Origin: Pelomyxa schiedti
Lineage: Eukaryota > Evosea > Pelobiontida > Pelomyxidae
Assembly (NCBI GenBank): GCA_020536535.1
Contig: JAHLWZ010000790.1
Location: forward strand, 248,001-312,000
Direction of reading: 5' to 3'
Length of the DNA: 64,000 bases
Shown here: in pieces, positions 48,301 through 60,400 of the stretch
How the letters are laid out: every line of letters begins with the position of its first letter
How positions within the stretch are numbered: position 1 is the first letter of the stretch
Position numbers and translations under genes: made by a program
Notes under the pieces: generated by a model
Seen by the model: only the letters and a program-made list of their open reading frames with translations
Told to the model about the DNA's origin: nothing
Databases searched by the model: none

Positions 48301-49644
48301 AATAGAAAATAAAGACCCTTACCCGATTCAGAGATTCATGCCATTCCCAACAGCCATTGAAGTGAATGTTATTGAAGATGGGGCAAAAAAGAAGTTGACA
48401 TTCCTGAATAGCTCTGGGGCCAATGATATTACACTGGTAAGGCAAGTAATTGAACTCATCCCACCAGTTGCAGACATGGCAAAATACCCCGATTCGGCAT
48501 CACTCAAAAAATTTTTGGATTTGTAAGTCCATAGAAACTAAGGAATTTTGCCAATTCATCAATAGAAAGCATCCACTGTGCTACTCATTACTTCAGTGGA
48601 TTTTAACGAGTAATTTATCCCATGTGCGCCTGATGTCAGATGAACAGATGGATCCCGCTCTGAAAACACCCTACCAATTCTTGCTTTTATCTGCACCACC
48701 AGGTTGATGAAAATTCGGATGCATCATACCAACTCTAACCCCATACACCTAGACCGAGAAAAGGAATTTAGAACCCTGGCAAAACAGCATGGATCTTTTT
48801 TTACTTTTCATGGTTCCATTGGCTTTTTCTAGCACCTTCTTTTGTTTATTTTTACTTAGGAAGTGGCTTGCTTAATTGGCATTCCATTCTTCGGTTTACA
48901 AAATTCTTTATTCCTTCTTACTTCCTAACTAAAAAACACAGAAATGGCCTGAAAAACTTTTCCAACACAGCATTTATGTCCACAGGGGCCGTGCATGGGT
49001 CGGGAATATACATGGTAGTGTATTCACATTGCCCACTCCAACACCTCCTGCTAACCAGTTCCCAGGGTTGTGACTGGAAAACAGCCAAGCAGTATTGCAA
49101 AGATGGTCCCGCCTGGTCCAACACAATGTTTTCACACCTCCCCACTGGCTCTTTGGTTTCGTCATTCACGGATTTCATAGACCCCTCATTGCGGGTTTCA
49201 GCTCACACTCCCCCCACAACCACAACTACAACTACAGCTTCTTCATCATCAACACCAACAGCATCCTCAACAACATCTCCAACTCCCTCTTCTTCTACTA
49301 CTGCACACGTGGCACCTCCTCCCCCAAAACCGGCAGTCAAAGTCAAAGTTGGTGGCAAAACCGATAAGTCTCCTTCTCCTGGGAAATACACCTGTTTGTG
49401 TATATGTGAAGTCATTGACAAGGGATACAAGCCGAAGGTACCTATTCTCACACTACCTCTCAGCCCTTCTCTGCAACTAACCAACCACTCTCTTTTTCAG
49501 CCCTTCTATGTTGTACCTGAAGGCAAGTACAAAAGACCTGTTATCCTTTTTCCTAAAACCCACTACAGAGAAACATGTTATGACAAGGGCGTTTTTATTG
49601 TATGGACCAGGAACTGCGTTCCCTACAAATGCACAGGCTTCTAA
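44963..49644 (+). CDS. C2 domain-PARP6/8-type ADP-ribosyltransferase fusion
   Basis: The first exon (371 codons) is low-complexity: Ser/Thr/Ala, a Glu-His repeat, a His-rich patch and Gly/Thr repeats. It ends in the start of a C2 domain (GAFTVTVVEARDLGIL). The C2 continues across an intron (NWSETVSFAVHGSAEAGISV; NNIGIVTLKFSIAK), giving probable membrane or Ca2+ binding. Later exons carry NIVLTLGLP and, from 47330, YDEIFAEESFQDALDYLALV. A zinc-binding CMICNKPLPMQMLKPSVC is near 47970. Then comes a PARP catalytic domain: LLQWILTSNLSHVRLM, TPYQFLLLSAPP, GSFFTFHGS (His near 48811), NWHSILR + NGLKNFSNTAF, GSGIYM near 49005, and CEVIDKGYKPK + PFYVVPE near 49410-49520. The catalytic part matches the PARP6/PARP8 group, which do mono-ADP-ribosylation. 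The C2-to-PARP join is in frame (DMGAG + VEGVSYDE), so one gene is favoured over two. Confidence 0.7.
45281..45322 (+). repeat. (GAGCAC)7 tandem repeat
   Basis: Seven perfect copies of a hexanucleotide encode seven Glu-His dipeptides in the first exon of the C2-PARP gene. A GGCACC-type His patch follows. The perfect copies suggest recent slippage. Confidence 0.85.
45409..45462 (+). repeat. G-rich tract, (GGGACT)n, quadruplex-capable
   Basis: Runs of three or four G separated by 1-3 bases (GGGGCA, GGGACT units) encode Gly-Ala and Gly-Thr repeats. More than four G-runs lie on the sense strand, so DNA or mRNA could fold as a G-quadruplex. Confidence 0.65.
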
Positions 49645-49711
49645 TGTTAAACTAAAAAAAAGTGGGGTATAGTACTGAACAACAGTTTGTTTAGTTTTCT
49701 TTTTAAGCTTC

Positions 49712-51068
49712 TCAAGGCTTTTTTTGTCTGAGGGCAACAACAGGCCACATAATTGGCCTTCTTTGTTGCAGTGCTGTATCGCACATCGCATCTAGTGTCT
49801 GTTGGAGTAGGTTGATTACAGTCTGCCGTGTGCCTCCATAAGGAGGGTGTTCTCTGGTGCCTGGGTGGGGTGAAGCCTCTGTTTTAGTTGTCTCGGTTGA
49901 AGTCTTGGTTGTTGGGTGATGTGGTAATGTAGTGTGGGATGGAAGAGAGTCCTGTGCAAATTCTTCCTCGTCCTCCATACTCAGTGGTTCTTGAAAACGA
50001 TGATAAGCTAAAAAAAAGAAAAAAAAAGCTTGGATGACAAACCTGTTGGGGGACCACATAATAGTACTGCTGCCTCTTCAGACAACTCTAATGTACACTC
50101 TTCGTCCTCCCCGCCCTCGCCTTCTTCCTCTTCCTCCCATTGCTCAGTTCCACAGTCTTCCCGTATGCCGCTTTCATCACCTTCGGCAGTGGCTGTATAG
50201 TTGTATCCATAACTCCCCCCTGTGTCAACAAAGGTAAGGTTATTTTCGGGGATTGGTTTGAAGCGTCGTTGTGTCGCCGTGGGGGGTCGATGACCACACC
50301 AGGAAGCGCCCATTGCGCAGCAGCCTGAGCCCAGCCCCCCTCCGCATTCCCCCCACTTGCACCACCACCACCACCTCCCCAGTAAGGCTCACTCCCCCAA
50401 TAATAAGGTGTCGGCGGCGACAACATCCACGGCGTGGCACCCAACTGCTGCTGCTGCTGCTGCTGCGGCGGCGGCGGCGGCGGCGGCTGGTTCCGCTGCA
50501 GCCACTCGAAATACGGTGGCGGGGCCGACGCGGGGGTGCAGCCACAGCCCCAGCCCCCACATCCACATCCACATCCCCCGCCCAAGCCGTGCCCCCCGAC
50601 GCTCCCCGTGCCGCTGCAGCACCGGGGGAGTGCCGCCCGCCCCCACCCCCCGCACGCGCACTCGCGCCCCCCTGTGGGTGCGGCACCACCGCCACTGCAC
50701 ACGCAGGGCGGCGGGCCCCTGCGCGCCTCGCAGCCGCACGCTTGGGGGGGTGGGAGAGGCTGGGGTGGCTGTTGTCGTTTTTGTAGTTGCTGGCGGCGCT
50801 TGGAGGGAGAGGACTGGCTGCGTTTGGTGTTGTCGTTGGGCTGGTGCTGGAAGTGAAGATTCCGGTGCGCTGTTGTTGGGGCGAGATTGTTGCTGCTGCT
50901 ATTGTTGTTGTTGCGTAGCCTGAGGCGTTTGTGGTGGTGTTGTGGTCGCTGCCGTTGACGCGACTGAAGCTCGTCGTCGTCCGGTATGTTGGTGTTGCCT
51001 GCGCGAGAACAGAGCCACGCACGAGCAAGCGACAAGGCGGCGCTGTCGTCGAAGTTTGATGAACACAT
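49712..51068 (-). CDS. Low-complexity hypothetical protein (poly-Gln/poly-Pro)
   Basis: Start MCSSNFDDSAALSLARAWLC at 51068. The first exon is Arg/Gln/Asn-rich, then Cys/Gly-rich, then PYFEWLQRNQ followed by seven Pro and seven Gln codons and GATPWMLSPPTPYYWGSEPY. A second exon gives NNLTFVDTGGSYGYNYTATA and a Glu-rich block (50230-50050). The last gives PLSMEDEEEFAQDS and INLLQQTLDAMCDTALQQRR, ending at 49712. No known domain is found. Composition suggests a disordered nuclear or RNA-associated protein. It converges on the C2-PARP gene with a 67-bp gap. Confidence 0.45.
50445..50486. repeat. (CTG)7(CGG)7 trinucleotide repeat
   Basis: Seven CTG units run directly into seven CGG units. On the coding (minus) strand they read CCG then CAG, giving poly-Pro followed by poly-Gln in the low-complexity gene. 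Confidence 0.85.
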
Positions 51069-51185
51069 TTTTTCGTAATGTCTTCATCGCCCCTCTGAGA
51101 ATCCGTTGGAAGTCACACCCCTCGGAGAGGTTGCAAATGGGAGTAGGTCCACAAACGAACCCACCCACGAAGTGGGTCACTTTTG

Positions 51186-51549
51186 TTAAGACTCATCATT
51201 GGGTAGTACAAGTCCATTTTTGATCATAATTTCCGGATCTGGCTGTTGAATAAAATTATCAACAGACCGGAACGTTTTTTTATGTTCGCTGAGGATAGGA
51301 ATTTCTTATTCCCAGTGCCACTGGGGATAGAGGTGTTTTCTCTTCTTACAACCAGCAGACATGGACAAGGTATTCTTGGATACATACCTTGTTGAGTGTA
51401 ATGGTTTTCCATGGTATGATTTATCATGTGTATAATCCGGTTGTTTTCAGCAGTGATAAGTGTACAGTCAAATTGGAAGTGCAACCACTTTGAGTTTTTC
51501 GTGATGTTAGCAACTAGATCGTGATTAGAATTTTAGCTTCAGCCATCAT
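51186..51549 (-). CDS. Small hypothetical protein
   Basis: Minus-strand exons read KNSKWLHFQFDCTLITAENN, RIIHMINHTMENHYTQQ (about 51505-51390), then after an intron SEHKKTFRSVDNFIQQPDPE and IMIKNGLVLPNDES, stopping at 51186. The start is unresolved: ATGs at 51549 and 51546 are not in the frame of the first good exon without a further splice. The product is about 90-110 residues. I do not recognise the family. It sits between the low-complexity gene and the peptidase, all on the minus strand. Confidence 0.35.
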
Positions 51550-51717
51550 TTCTTGAGTGGCTCAACCTCTTTATGACCAACAGCTCTCCAATGAAGAAAC
51601 TACAAATTACTGAACGGAAATTGGAAACCCACTTCGTTAAGAACTATCAAAAAAAAAGTCTATTTCTCTGAATTGACGAAGAAACAAAGACACCAGGGGA
51701 ACTTGTGTGGGTTTTAT

Positions 51718-54538
51718 TTACTCAAGCAGCCACCTTTGGAGCCAAGCGAGTACTTGCTCGTGCCAGTAAAGGCTGTTGTTGGGATCCTGAACCCAGTGGT
51801 TTTCGTCAGGGAAGCGGATGAGCACTGAAGGTATTCCCTTGCGTTGAAGAACAGTGAACGCGGAAATGCCGGAAACATCGGGAATACGGAAGTCCATCCC
51901 ACCGTGGAATGTGAGTTGCGGTGTTACCATGTTGGCAGCATAGGCCATTGGTGACCACTGAAATACCAAAGTCAGAGACATGTGAATAGGGTTTGGAACT
52001 GTACCTTGTCGTAGTATGTTCGGTCAATGTAGGGAGCACCCTAAGAGTGGGAAATAAATTAGATGCCGCGGAAAAAAAAGGGGGGTCATACTCCGAATTC
52101 CATTTCATCAAAGTACAATTCATCTGTGTAGTAGTACTCGCTGAGAGGATCGAAGACACCATCGTGGCAAATTAAACACTTGTACCTGTCAGTCTTCCGG
52201 AGTTAGTTTTTCGTTCTCACAACCAAGTGGCTTACTTGGCTGTTAAGCCAGTTAATCATGAACCCTCCATAGGATGCGCCCATAGCACCAGCATTATTTA
52301 TGTCTATCCATGAGAAAGATGTACCAACAGCATCCAGTCCCAGCATAACGTCTTGGTATGGCTTTCCTCCCCACTCCTTCAAGATAGCTTGTTCAAAGGC
52401 ATCACCAAAGGAGGAGCTTCCGTGGGGGTTCACAGCAAATACAGCGTAGCCTAATGGTGAGGTTAATTGGATTTATCACTTTCTAGTGAAGAAACCTGCG
52501 CCGGCAATTGTTTGTGGGTTCCACCTGTAATGGAATTCATCAAGCCAAGAATCTTCAGGACCACCATGAATGTACATGACAAGAGGGTATTGGGTTCCCT
52601 CAACCCATCCATAGGGCTAAAGACCCTTAGAAAAGGAAAAGGAGTATCACGTGCGAACCTTGAAGACCCACCCCTGGACGTCATCACCATCAGCTCCTGT
52701 AAAGTGGTACTCAATTGGGTCACTGAATTCTTGGCGGGCGTTAGAAAGGGTGTAGAAGAAACTGAAACACACCGATTTCACTTAGGGCCTCTGTGTTGAA
52801 ACTAGTAAGTTGAGTAAGGCTTCCAGACTAAAAAGAGGTTAACAATTGACAAGAGTTGTGTGTAGGCGTACAGAAGAGGTAATGTAGATTTCAGTTGGGT
52901 GAGTCAAACTGTGCATAGCGAAGAGGAAGCATGTGGCTGCTGGCTTGTCCAGGCAAGGAAGAACCTCGAAACCCTGCTAGATGGTTAATTAACTGTAATG
53001 TATTTAGAAACCAAAGAACCTCATTGAAATGGTCGGAAATGAGTGTTGTAACTGTGCCAGTGGGAACGAGAATCGAGAAGATTTGCTGGCGTGCGTGATA
53101 TTGTCCTGTAGCGTAAATATACTTGCTGTCTGTACTCCACACAAGGCTGCTGGGAGAAACACCATCCCATGCCTCAGTAATTGTGGTGAAGGTCTTGGAG
53201 GTTCGGTCATAAAGTGTCACACGAAGTCTAGATTTACTGTGAAATTCGGGTGGCTACACTGCTTTAAAATACCGGTCACTCTCATATTGTGGAATGACCA
53301 TCGCTCCATAGGCCAAATATTTACCATCTGGAGAATAGCTTGGCATGGTGTCGGAGGCGGTGTTGCTGCATGTGAGGCACTGCAGGAGTGAGACATAGGA
53401 TGATGATTGCCAGCTTACCGTATAGGAAAGAGAACTTAGTTGCATGATATAAACATTCAGATCTGTTGACCAGGCAATATCATCACCAACCTGGGAGGTG
53501 AAAGCAATCTCCTTCTTATCTGGGCTGAAACTAAACTCCTCGGAGCCACCTGGAACTTCCGTCAACGAAGATACAAAGGAGGACTTCTGAGAACCAAATG
53601 GGCGAGATGGGCAGTCACTTGCCCAGTTCAACATCAAGTCTGTAGCAGTACCAATTTGCCATTGGCTGAGGCCGGAGTTATAGCTTAGCTAGGAAAAGAG
53701 TCAGTTTCAACTCAGTAGTTTAAAAAAAGCATACAGCCGCAACGAACACGTGGTTATACTTGCCCTCCCACCAGGTGTCCCACCGTCGGATAAAGAGCTT
53801 GTCCCAATATTGAGCATTAACGCGAGAGGCAGCTACTGCGGCATCTTGTGCAGCAGTCTCCTTCATTGAAAGACCGGGGTAGATTTGTGCTGAAAAGCCA
53901 ATCATGCTGCTGTCTACGTTCAACTTGGCATTATCGATACTAACAGGGAAGCTGCTGATCTAAAGGGATCACCACAGTCAGACCAGACTTATCTAAAAAT
54001 GCACATGCCTGGTAAGGGGTACCAACAACTTTGTTCTTCAGAGATACACCCCACAATTGGACTGATCCACTGCGGTCAGACAAGAACAGCAAGTGGGATT
54101 GAGTTGTGGTGAACATGTAGTTGTAGTCCTTTGGAAGTGGAAGAAAAAAAGAGTTAAATGGTAAGCATTAAAAAAAAAATAATCACTTACAGTGACACCG
54201 TCCATGGGGATCAGGGGAGTTACTGCACCACCAGAGGTTGCTCCAAAATACAGGTTGTATGTAATCACGTTGGTAGTTTCATTCCACGTCCTCAAGTTAA
54301 ACGCATAGGTATTGCCTTTCAAAGTTGTGAGGGTTATTTTCACGGTTTTGTAATCGCTTTTAAACGCAGTGGCATTCCAAAGAATTCCCACCAACAAAGA
54401 TGATTATGGGAGAAAACACGCACTGGATGGGTCGAGGGCGGGATCGCCGACTCGCTCCATGGTGACCAAGTCATCGGGCGTGAAATTGCGTGCAGCAACT
54501 AGGCACAATGCCACAGACAAAAGCAACAAAAACCGCAT
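51718..54538 (-). CDS. Secreted S9 dipeptidyl/acyl-peptidase (DPP5-like)
   Basis: The start at 54538 gives a signal peptide, MRFLLLLSVALCLVAA, so the enzyme is probably secreted or lysosomal. An N-terminal beta-propeller region is spread over many exons (FSPDKKEIAFTSQVGDD near 53530; SYSPDGKYLAYGAMVIPQYE near 53320; LVWSTDSKYIYATGQYHARQ). The C-terminal alpha/beta-hydrolase has the nucleophile motif GAMGASYGGFMINWL (Ser at 52272-52274), the Asp region FHGGMDFRIPD, and the His in DENHWVQDPNNSLYWHEQV. These are the S9 prolyl-oligopeptidase triad, and the ending LAWLQRWL is typical of DPP5/acylaminoacyl peptidases, which trim dipeptides from peptides. The stop is at 51718. The gene is divergent from the lyase. 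Confidence 0.85.
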
Positions 54539-54940
54539 TCTACAGTGAACCAACTCCCTTGGGGTGTTCTCTGATTGATTTTTCTTGGTAGAAGGAAAGG
54601 AAAATACCCTTTTTCAGTGGCCACTGGTTATTTTTTTGGGGGCCCCCAAAAGGGTCAAATGTGCCCGAGATTTCTCACAGAAACAAGCATAGAACCAGAC
54701 GGGTCTGTCCGGCGGTTCTAAAAAATTTACATCCAGAACACTTGAACTGAAATCTCTCAAACTTTTTTGGAGAAGTTTCTCCCGGCGAACTATTGCCTGA
54801 TGAAGTAACACCACAAAAAGGTGCATTCGGTGTTCTCTCCAAAAGAGTCTCTGCTGTCAAACATCTAGGCGAAGAGACCGTAAAACTGTTGAAAGAAAAA
54901 GAGAAAAAAAAACAAAAACAAGAGGGCAGATCTCGGCAAA
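54539..54940. promoter_or_regulatory. Divergent intergenic region with palindromes
   Basis: 402 bp between the peptidase and the lyase starts. It holds a perfect 12-bp palindrome, CAGTGGCCACTG, at 54615-54626. A perfect 18-bp palindrome, TTTTGGGGGCCCCCAAAA, follows at 54634-54651. An open plus-strand frame from about 54793 (basic, Lys-rich) has no domain and is not accepted as coding. Confidence 0.5.
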
Positions 54941-57342
54941 ATGCAGCAGCCGTTCCTGGACGCTTATCACCTGGGCTGTGCAATACCATCCCAATGCAAC
55001 TATATTGTGAGGACAGTGACTCCGCATTCATCCGAAGAAGTGTGTACTTTTTCCTCTTGGTTTGGGTGTTTTCCTCACAGAACCACCTCTAAACCGCCCT
55101 ATCAGCGCAAAAGAGTTCAAGAGGAAACCGACTACAACGTATTCAATTTCCCCAGTGATTTGCTCATTTGTGATTTCCTGACTGACAGTGGAGTCACAGC
55201 AATGACTGATGTCCAATGGGCTTCCCTCTTCCGAGGGTACTACAAACTCACGACACAAAAATCCCATCTCTTAATCTTTTTTTCCGCAGAGATGAGGCCT
55301 ATGGTATCTCACTGCTTATCTTGACTATGTGTATTTGACATACCCACCTTCAGGGAGAAATCACGGCTACTTCGCCCTCCTTGCTGCAGTCAGAGACGTT
55401 TTTGAAAGGGGGACGGAAAACCCCAACAAGCTTGTTAGTAACTTGACTATTGACGAGCCAACGTAAGAGCGCCAACAAAGGCAACTACTTTTAACTTTTT
55501 TTTCCCCACAGTGCAATTGCTGCAATTATGGACGAGGTTTCAAATCCTCCTAGTGGGGGATTCGTAAATGGTACTTTGTGCAATGTGCTTTGAATAGACC
55601 CAAATGTATAAAAAGGTGGAGTACACCAACTCGTGAGGCCAAACTTCTTCCTTGTACCCCAAGCAAGGTGTGCTGAAGCTATCATATTCCCAACTATCAA
55701 GGACATTGTCACACAAGTGGGAATAAAGGTTCCCAAAACCATGCTCTCTTCCCCTGAGGCAGTGTCTTGGAAGGTACCTCTTCCATCTAAAAATTGCCTG
55801 CCCATTTGAAGTAACCTTGAACCTTTTTTTTTGGTAGGCAGAGAGTTTCGCTTATTCTGGACCCACCTATTGTATAGCCAGCAATGGGTTCTTTGATACA
55901 ACTGCAGCTCATGTGTCTGCTGCTGGATTCGAAGCTATAAACCTGGTCACACCGAACATACTGCAACAACTAGAAGGCACTCCCTCTGGGAAAAATCACT
56001 TTTTGGTAAATAAAATGCTCCTCTAGCTTTAACACTTTAACACAAGACAGGGTAATTTGGACCTTAACCTTATGCAAGATTTGATTGCCAAAAGAGGACC
56101 CGAGTTGGTGATGGTAATACTTACTATCACAAATAATACTTCTGCTGGCCAACCCGTTTCCATGAAAAATATCCGGCTCACTTCTGAATTGTGCCACAGA
56201 CATAACGTACCACTTATTTTCGATGCTGGCCGATTTGCTGAAAATATCTACTTCATTAGAAAGGTAAGATGCCCGAAGGTCTTTCACAACAAATGAAACT
56301 TTCTATAGTACGAGCCTGGGTACTCGACCTGCTCTACGTACCAAATTGCTCGTGAAATGTTTTCTTATTGCGATGGGTAACATTGATTCTCTTCCTCCTA
56401 GCATCTCATCGAGGCAATTTCTCCTTTTTTTGGCGGGGTGTAAAATTAGGTTCATTTTTGGAGCGAAGAGAGACGCTCTTTCCAATATCGGAGGATTCTT
56501 CTGTTTCCGCGATAAGGGGTTGTTTCATCAGAAGTTCTCCGTAGGTGGAAAAGATGTTGGTGTAATCCTGAAGGAGAAACAAATTCTGAATTATGGAAAT
56601 GACAGGTACTTCTCCAAGGTATTCATCTTTATCCTAATTTTTATCAGTTATGGTGGCGTAAGTGGTCGTGAGATTATGGCCATTGCAAGTGGTTTGTATC
56701 AGGTGATGCAGCCTGACTACCTTGAGCGTCGTGTCGAACAAGTTGGGGGTCTTGCACTTGGAATGAAGAATGCCGGTGTTGCTGGCGTCATAATGCCTAC
56801 TGCTGGTCATGCAGTATATTTGGATATGAACAAGTTCTTTGAGGGTACCGGAAGAGAGGTCTCAGAATTTGGAGGATTAGGATTTGTTATAGAACTTATC
56901 AGGCTCTATGGCATAAGGTACCAGCTTCCAACGAGTTACGGTATTCACCTCACACAGGGCCTGTGAACTCGGTCCCTTCGCGTTTGAGTGGGACTTGAAG
57001 CCAGAAGCCGAACAGGCAAACATGTTCAACTTTGTCAGGTTGTCTGATGGCTATCTTCCAAAGCTCCAACTAAACATTTCTTCAGATTTGCCATCCCAAG
57101 GAACATGTACAATGAAGAACACATACAATACACCATCTCCTGCGTTTCTGAGCTGTACCGTAACAGGGAACGCATCCCCAAGGTCTGTCTCTGAGCAATA
57201 GCATAACAAAAAAAAAAAAAAAGCACCTTACACCTTCCAGGTGGCGCTGTCGTACGGCAAGAATTTAAGGCTCAGACACATGCACTGTGGTATCAAGCCC
57301 ACCTACCACAATGGAGAACTGCACTCAGACCTAGCACTATAA
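54941..57342 (+). CDS. Tryptophanase/tyrosine phenol-lyase family protein
   Basis: PLP fold-type I beta-eliminating lyase with many short introns. The start at 54941 (MQQPFLDAYH) splices by frame to TTSKPPYQRKRVQEETDYNV. Landmarks are LICDFLTDSGVTAMTDVQWA, HGYFALLAAVRDVFERG, AYSGPTYCIASNGFFDTTAA, ITNNTSAGQPVSMKN, and PLIFDAGRFAENIYFI, which keeps the PLP-contacting Asp and Arg. Also present are FGAKRDALSNIGGFF near 56460, SYGGVSGREIMAIASG, AGHAVYLDMNKF and RFAIPRNMYNEEHIQYTI. The bacterial enzymes split tryptophan or tyrosine to indole or phenol, pyruvate and ammonia. At the position of the Schiff-base lysine (second K of the bacterial KKD) this gene has Arg (56469-56471), so catalysis is doubtful unless the preceding Lys serves. 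A bacterial origin by transfer is likely. Confidence 0.85.
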
Positions 57343-57451
57343 ACACCAGGCTTGACAACTTTTTTTGAAAAACCCAACGGGGAATTCTCAACATTTTTGT
57401 ACCCAAACTATTACATTCCTTTTATTGTTGCGTAAAAACTGCTTTGGCATG

Positions 57452-60400
57452 CTACAGAGCAGACAACACAACCAGGCCTAGCAGAAGAACAGGGGATAAA
57501 GTTAACAAGCAGGAGGAAGTGGAAGTCTCTGATGTGCTGGTCTTGTGCCCACCAGAGTCGCTTTCAGTGTAGCTCACAATGGTGCTGATGCTTTGTTGTG
57601 ATGAGCACTTGTTTGTGGGGTCGTACTCAAAAGGCCCAAGGTCATAGTTGGTGCCATACTTGGGGTCACAGACCTGGTTCCAGGTTTTGAGGATAGTAGG
57701 AACGGAACCGCTGGGACATACACTAAACAAGTTGAGCAGAGTCACAAGCCCACTGGGAAGACTGGAAGTTCCTTGGTCAATCAAGGCAGTAGTGACTTCA
57801 AACGCGGAAGCATCAAACTGCCTTACGCGGTAGAGGGCATCTTGAGTGAATAAATTTTAGGTCAGAGAGACCGGGAGGGTGTAGAACTACCGCCTGAAGT
57901 GTTGCATGTGGTATCGTAAGGTCCATAGCCAGGGTTAAATGATAACGCCGTTGTCTCCCAAGCAGGGAAGTCAACATGGAGGTCGTTGAATGTGGGGTAC
58001 GGAACCCACCCATTTGAATCTTGTACAACAACTACACCCGGCTTCCACACCTTTGAGCATTTGTCAGGGAAAGTTTAAGTGCTGTGAGAGTACGGTGCGA
58101 TTCCAGCCCGCATGCCAGTATAGGTTATTATCCAAAAATATGAAATTTGGTTCCACTTCACCCACCTGGGCACTTTCAGAAAATGCATAAAACTCAGAAT
58201 CAAGAAAAACATCTGGGTTCCGGCTTCAGTGAAAATTGTGTGATGGGTACACACTATTCTTAATGAAAGTATCGCCGGATTGAGAACTCCGTTTTCCACC
58301 AAGGGAGTAACCAGTCAAAGACCCAATTATGAGATTGTTGTATATATAATTGTCTGTAGAGCATTGAAAAAGAAAAAATACTGTGAGGAAGAAAGAATAC
58401 CACTATCTTCCCATAGCATGTACATTGTCACACCAACATCTTGATTATTGTAAGCAATGTTGCGATACCAGGCAACGCCGCCGACGTGGTCAGTATACCA
58501 TCCAAACCCTGCACACAAGATGAAAACCAAAGAAAGGTATTAAGTATCTTCATACCACCATAACCACGCCCACCCCATAGTTTTCTGTTGAAACTGGGAT
58601 ATGTCCATCCAAAACTGTGAAATGTTAGTTGACAGGGAAATCCCCATGTCTTCACACCTGTTCAAACAAGTGTTTTCTGTAATCAAAATATCTCGCCAAA
58701 CGTGGCTCTCAGATGGACTCCAGAACTTTAGGCACCCACAGTCCGCATTGGAACAACAAGGTTGGTTCCATGTATTTCCTCGTACTAATACTTGTCCTGT
58801 TGTTATCTTCACAAATTAAACTAAGACAAAAAAAAAAAAAAAAAAAGAAAACCCAAACCTCAGAGCCAGAAGATGCAGAGTAAGAAATTTGAAACCCATT
58901 GTGAGACACTCTCGTTATGTTATTGTCCAGAATATAAAGGTACTTTATTTTGCTTAGTGTGGGGGGAAAAAAATAAGCCAACCTTGGGGTTAGAAAATGC
59001 AGATCCGACCCGATTTTCACCATCGCAGTTGAAGCCCATATCATGAAAGTTAGATCTCTGAACAATGAAGTTTTTAATTCCCACCCTGTAGAACTGAGCA
59101 ATGGGAAAATCAAGGAGACGAAACCTTGGGAAAGTAGCTGGATTGTAAAGAGAAATGCCTTGTGAGTCAATGTTTCCCACCTCACAATCTCTGAAGTCAG
59201 TTGGTAAGTGGGATTCCCTCAACATTTTGTTAATACGTAAATGTCCAGTGCTCCATGTAGTTTGTGTCAGTTGCACAGCCGTGGGATACTGCAAGCCCAA
59301 AATTGCAATACTGTATATTGCAATTGCTAACAAGAACTAAGAGTGTACAAAAAACTCACACAATCACCTAATAGTAACATAGCCGGAATAGCCAGAGCCA
59401 ACGTTCCATCCTCCATTCTCGGATATGCCACTATCCTCAAATAACATGATGTTAAAGCCTTGAATTTTGATATAGGAATGCCCAGATAAAATAAAGCCCT
59501 TCTTGGTGCTGTTTGATACAGATATCTCCTCAACTTAGATCGAGAAATTCTTACGAAAACTACTTCAATTTTGCTCCAATCTATCGATCCAGAAATCTTG
59601 AAGTAAAGCTTTTTTGCCACGGCATCAAAGAAGTATTCACCTAGAAAGTGTCATCCAAAAAAGAAAAGTTTGTGTAGAGGGTATACCATTAGTGTCAAGA
59701 TACTCTAGCTTGTCTTCCACATACCTGCATATTGTTAGGTACTTCTTAAAAAGCTAACTCCCTACCATGCAGAGTACAACCCAAGAGTCGGAGTTTCTCC
59801 ATCAAATAAGCAATCCCTGGCAAATTGTCGATTGAAAATGCGACAGTGGTAAAACGGTACTTATTTACAGTAATGGACTGTGTTGCGATGTTTCGACTTA
59901 CAATTTTCCTCTTGTATATGTAGTGCCCGCTGTTGCAGTCTTGTTTGTGTGTTATTTTGGCAATAGAGAAAAAATCATACCAGAGACATAAATCGTGGAG
60001 TTAATCGGGTCAGAGTATGTGTTAAACCGAGGATCAATCAACTGGGTTGCGGACCTGCAATTGCTTGGCAAAACAAAGAGAATTACCGCCAGTACCTGGT
60101 GGCTAGGTCACATGAACTTCCATTTACTGCAGGAATACAGGTAGGAATTGAGGACCCACCATTAGCTTGCTCCCAATACTCTGTAAACCTCCAAATTTCA
60201 TCGACTTTATAGTTTGGATCACGTGCAATGTGATATCTCTGAGTAACAGTATGGTGGCCTGATGCTGAAGAGCCTGAAACAGCCACCATAAACCGCGGTG
60301 TGGTAGAAAAATAGTTGGAAGTATCAGCAACATATACATCAGAAGCGAAACTCTGTAGAAATTTGTTGAAGGAAACGTGAAATATGACACATACCCCTCC

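Noticed and set aside
50240-50923. Overlapping plus- and minus-strand long frames in the CTG/CGG repeat region.
   Set aside because: They are side products of trinucleotide repeats. Only the minus frame starting at 51068 continues into other coding-like exons.
54793-55092. Plus-strand Lys-rich frame (MPDEVTPQKG...) before the lyase.
   Set aside because: It does not carry the lyase N-terminal pattern and overlaps the better first exon (ATG 54941) in another frame.
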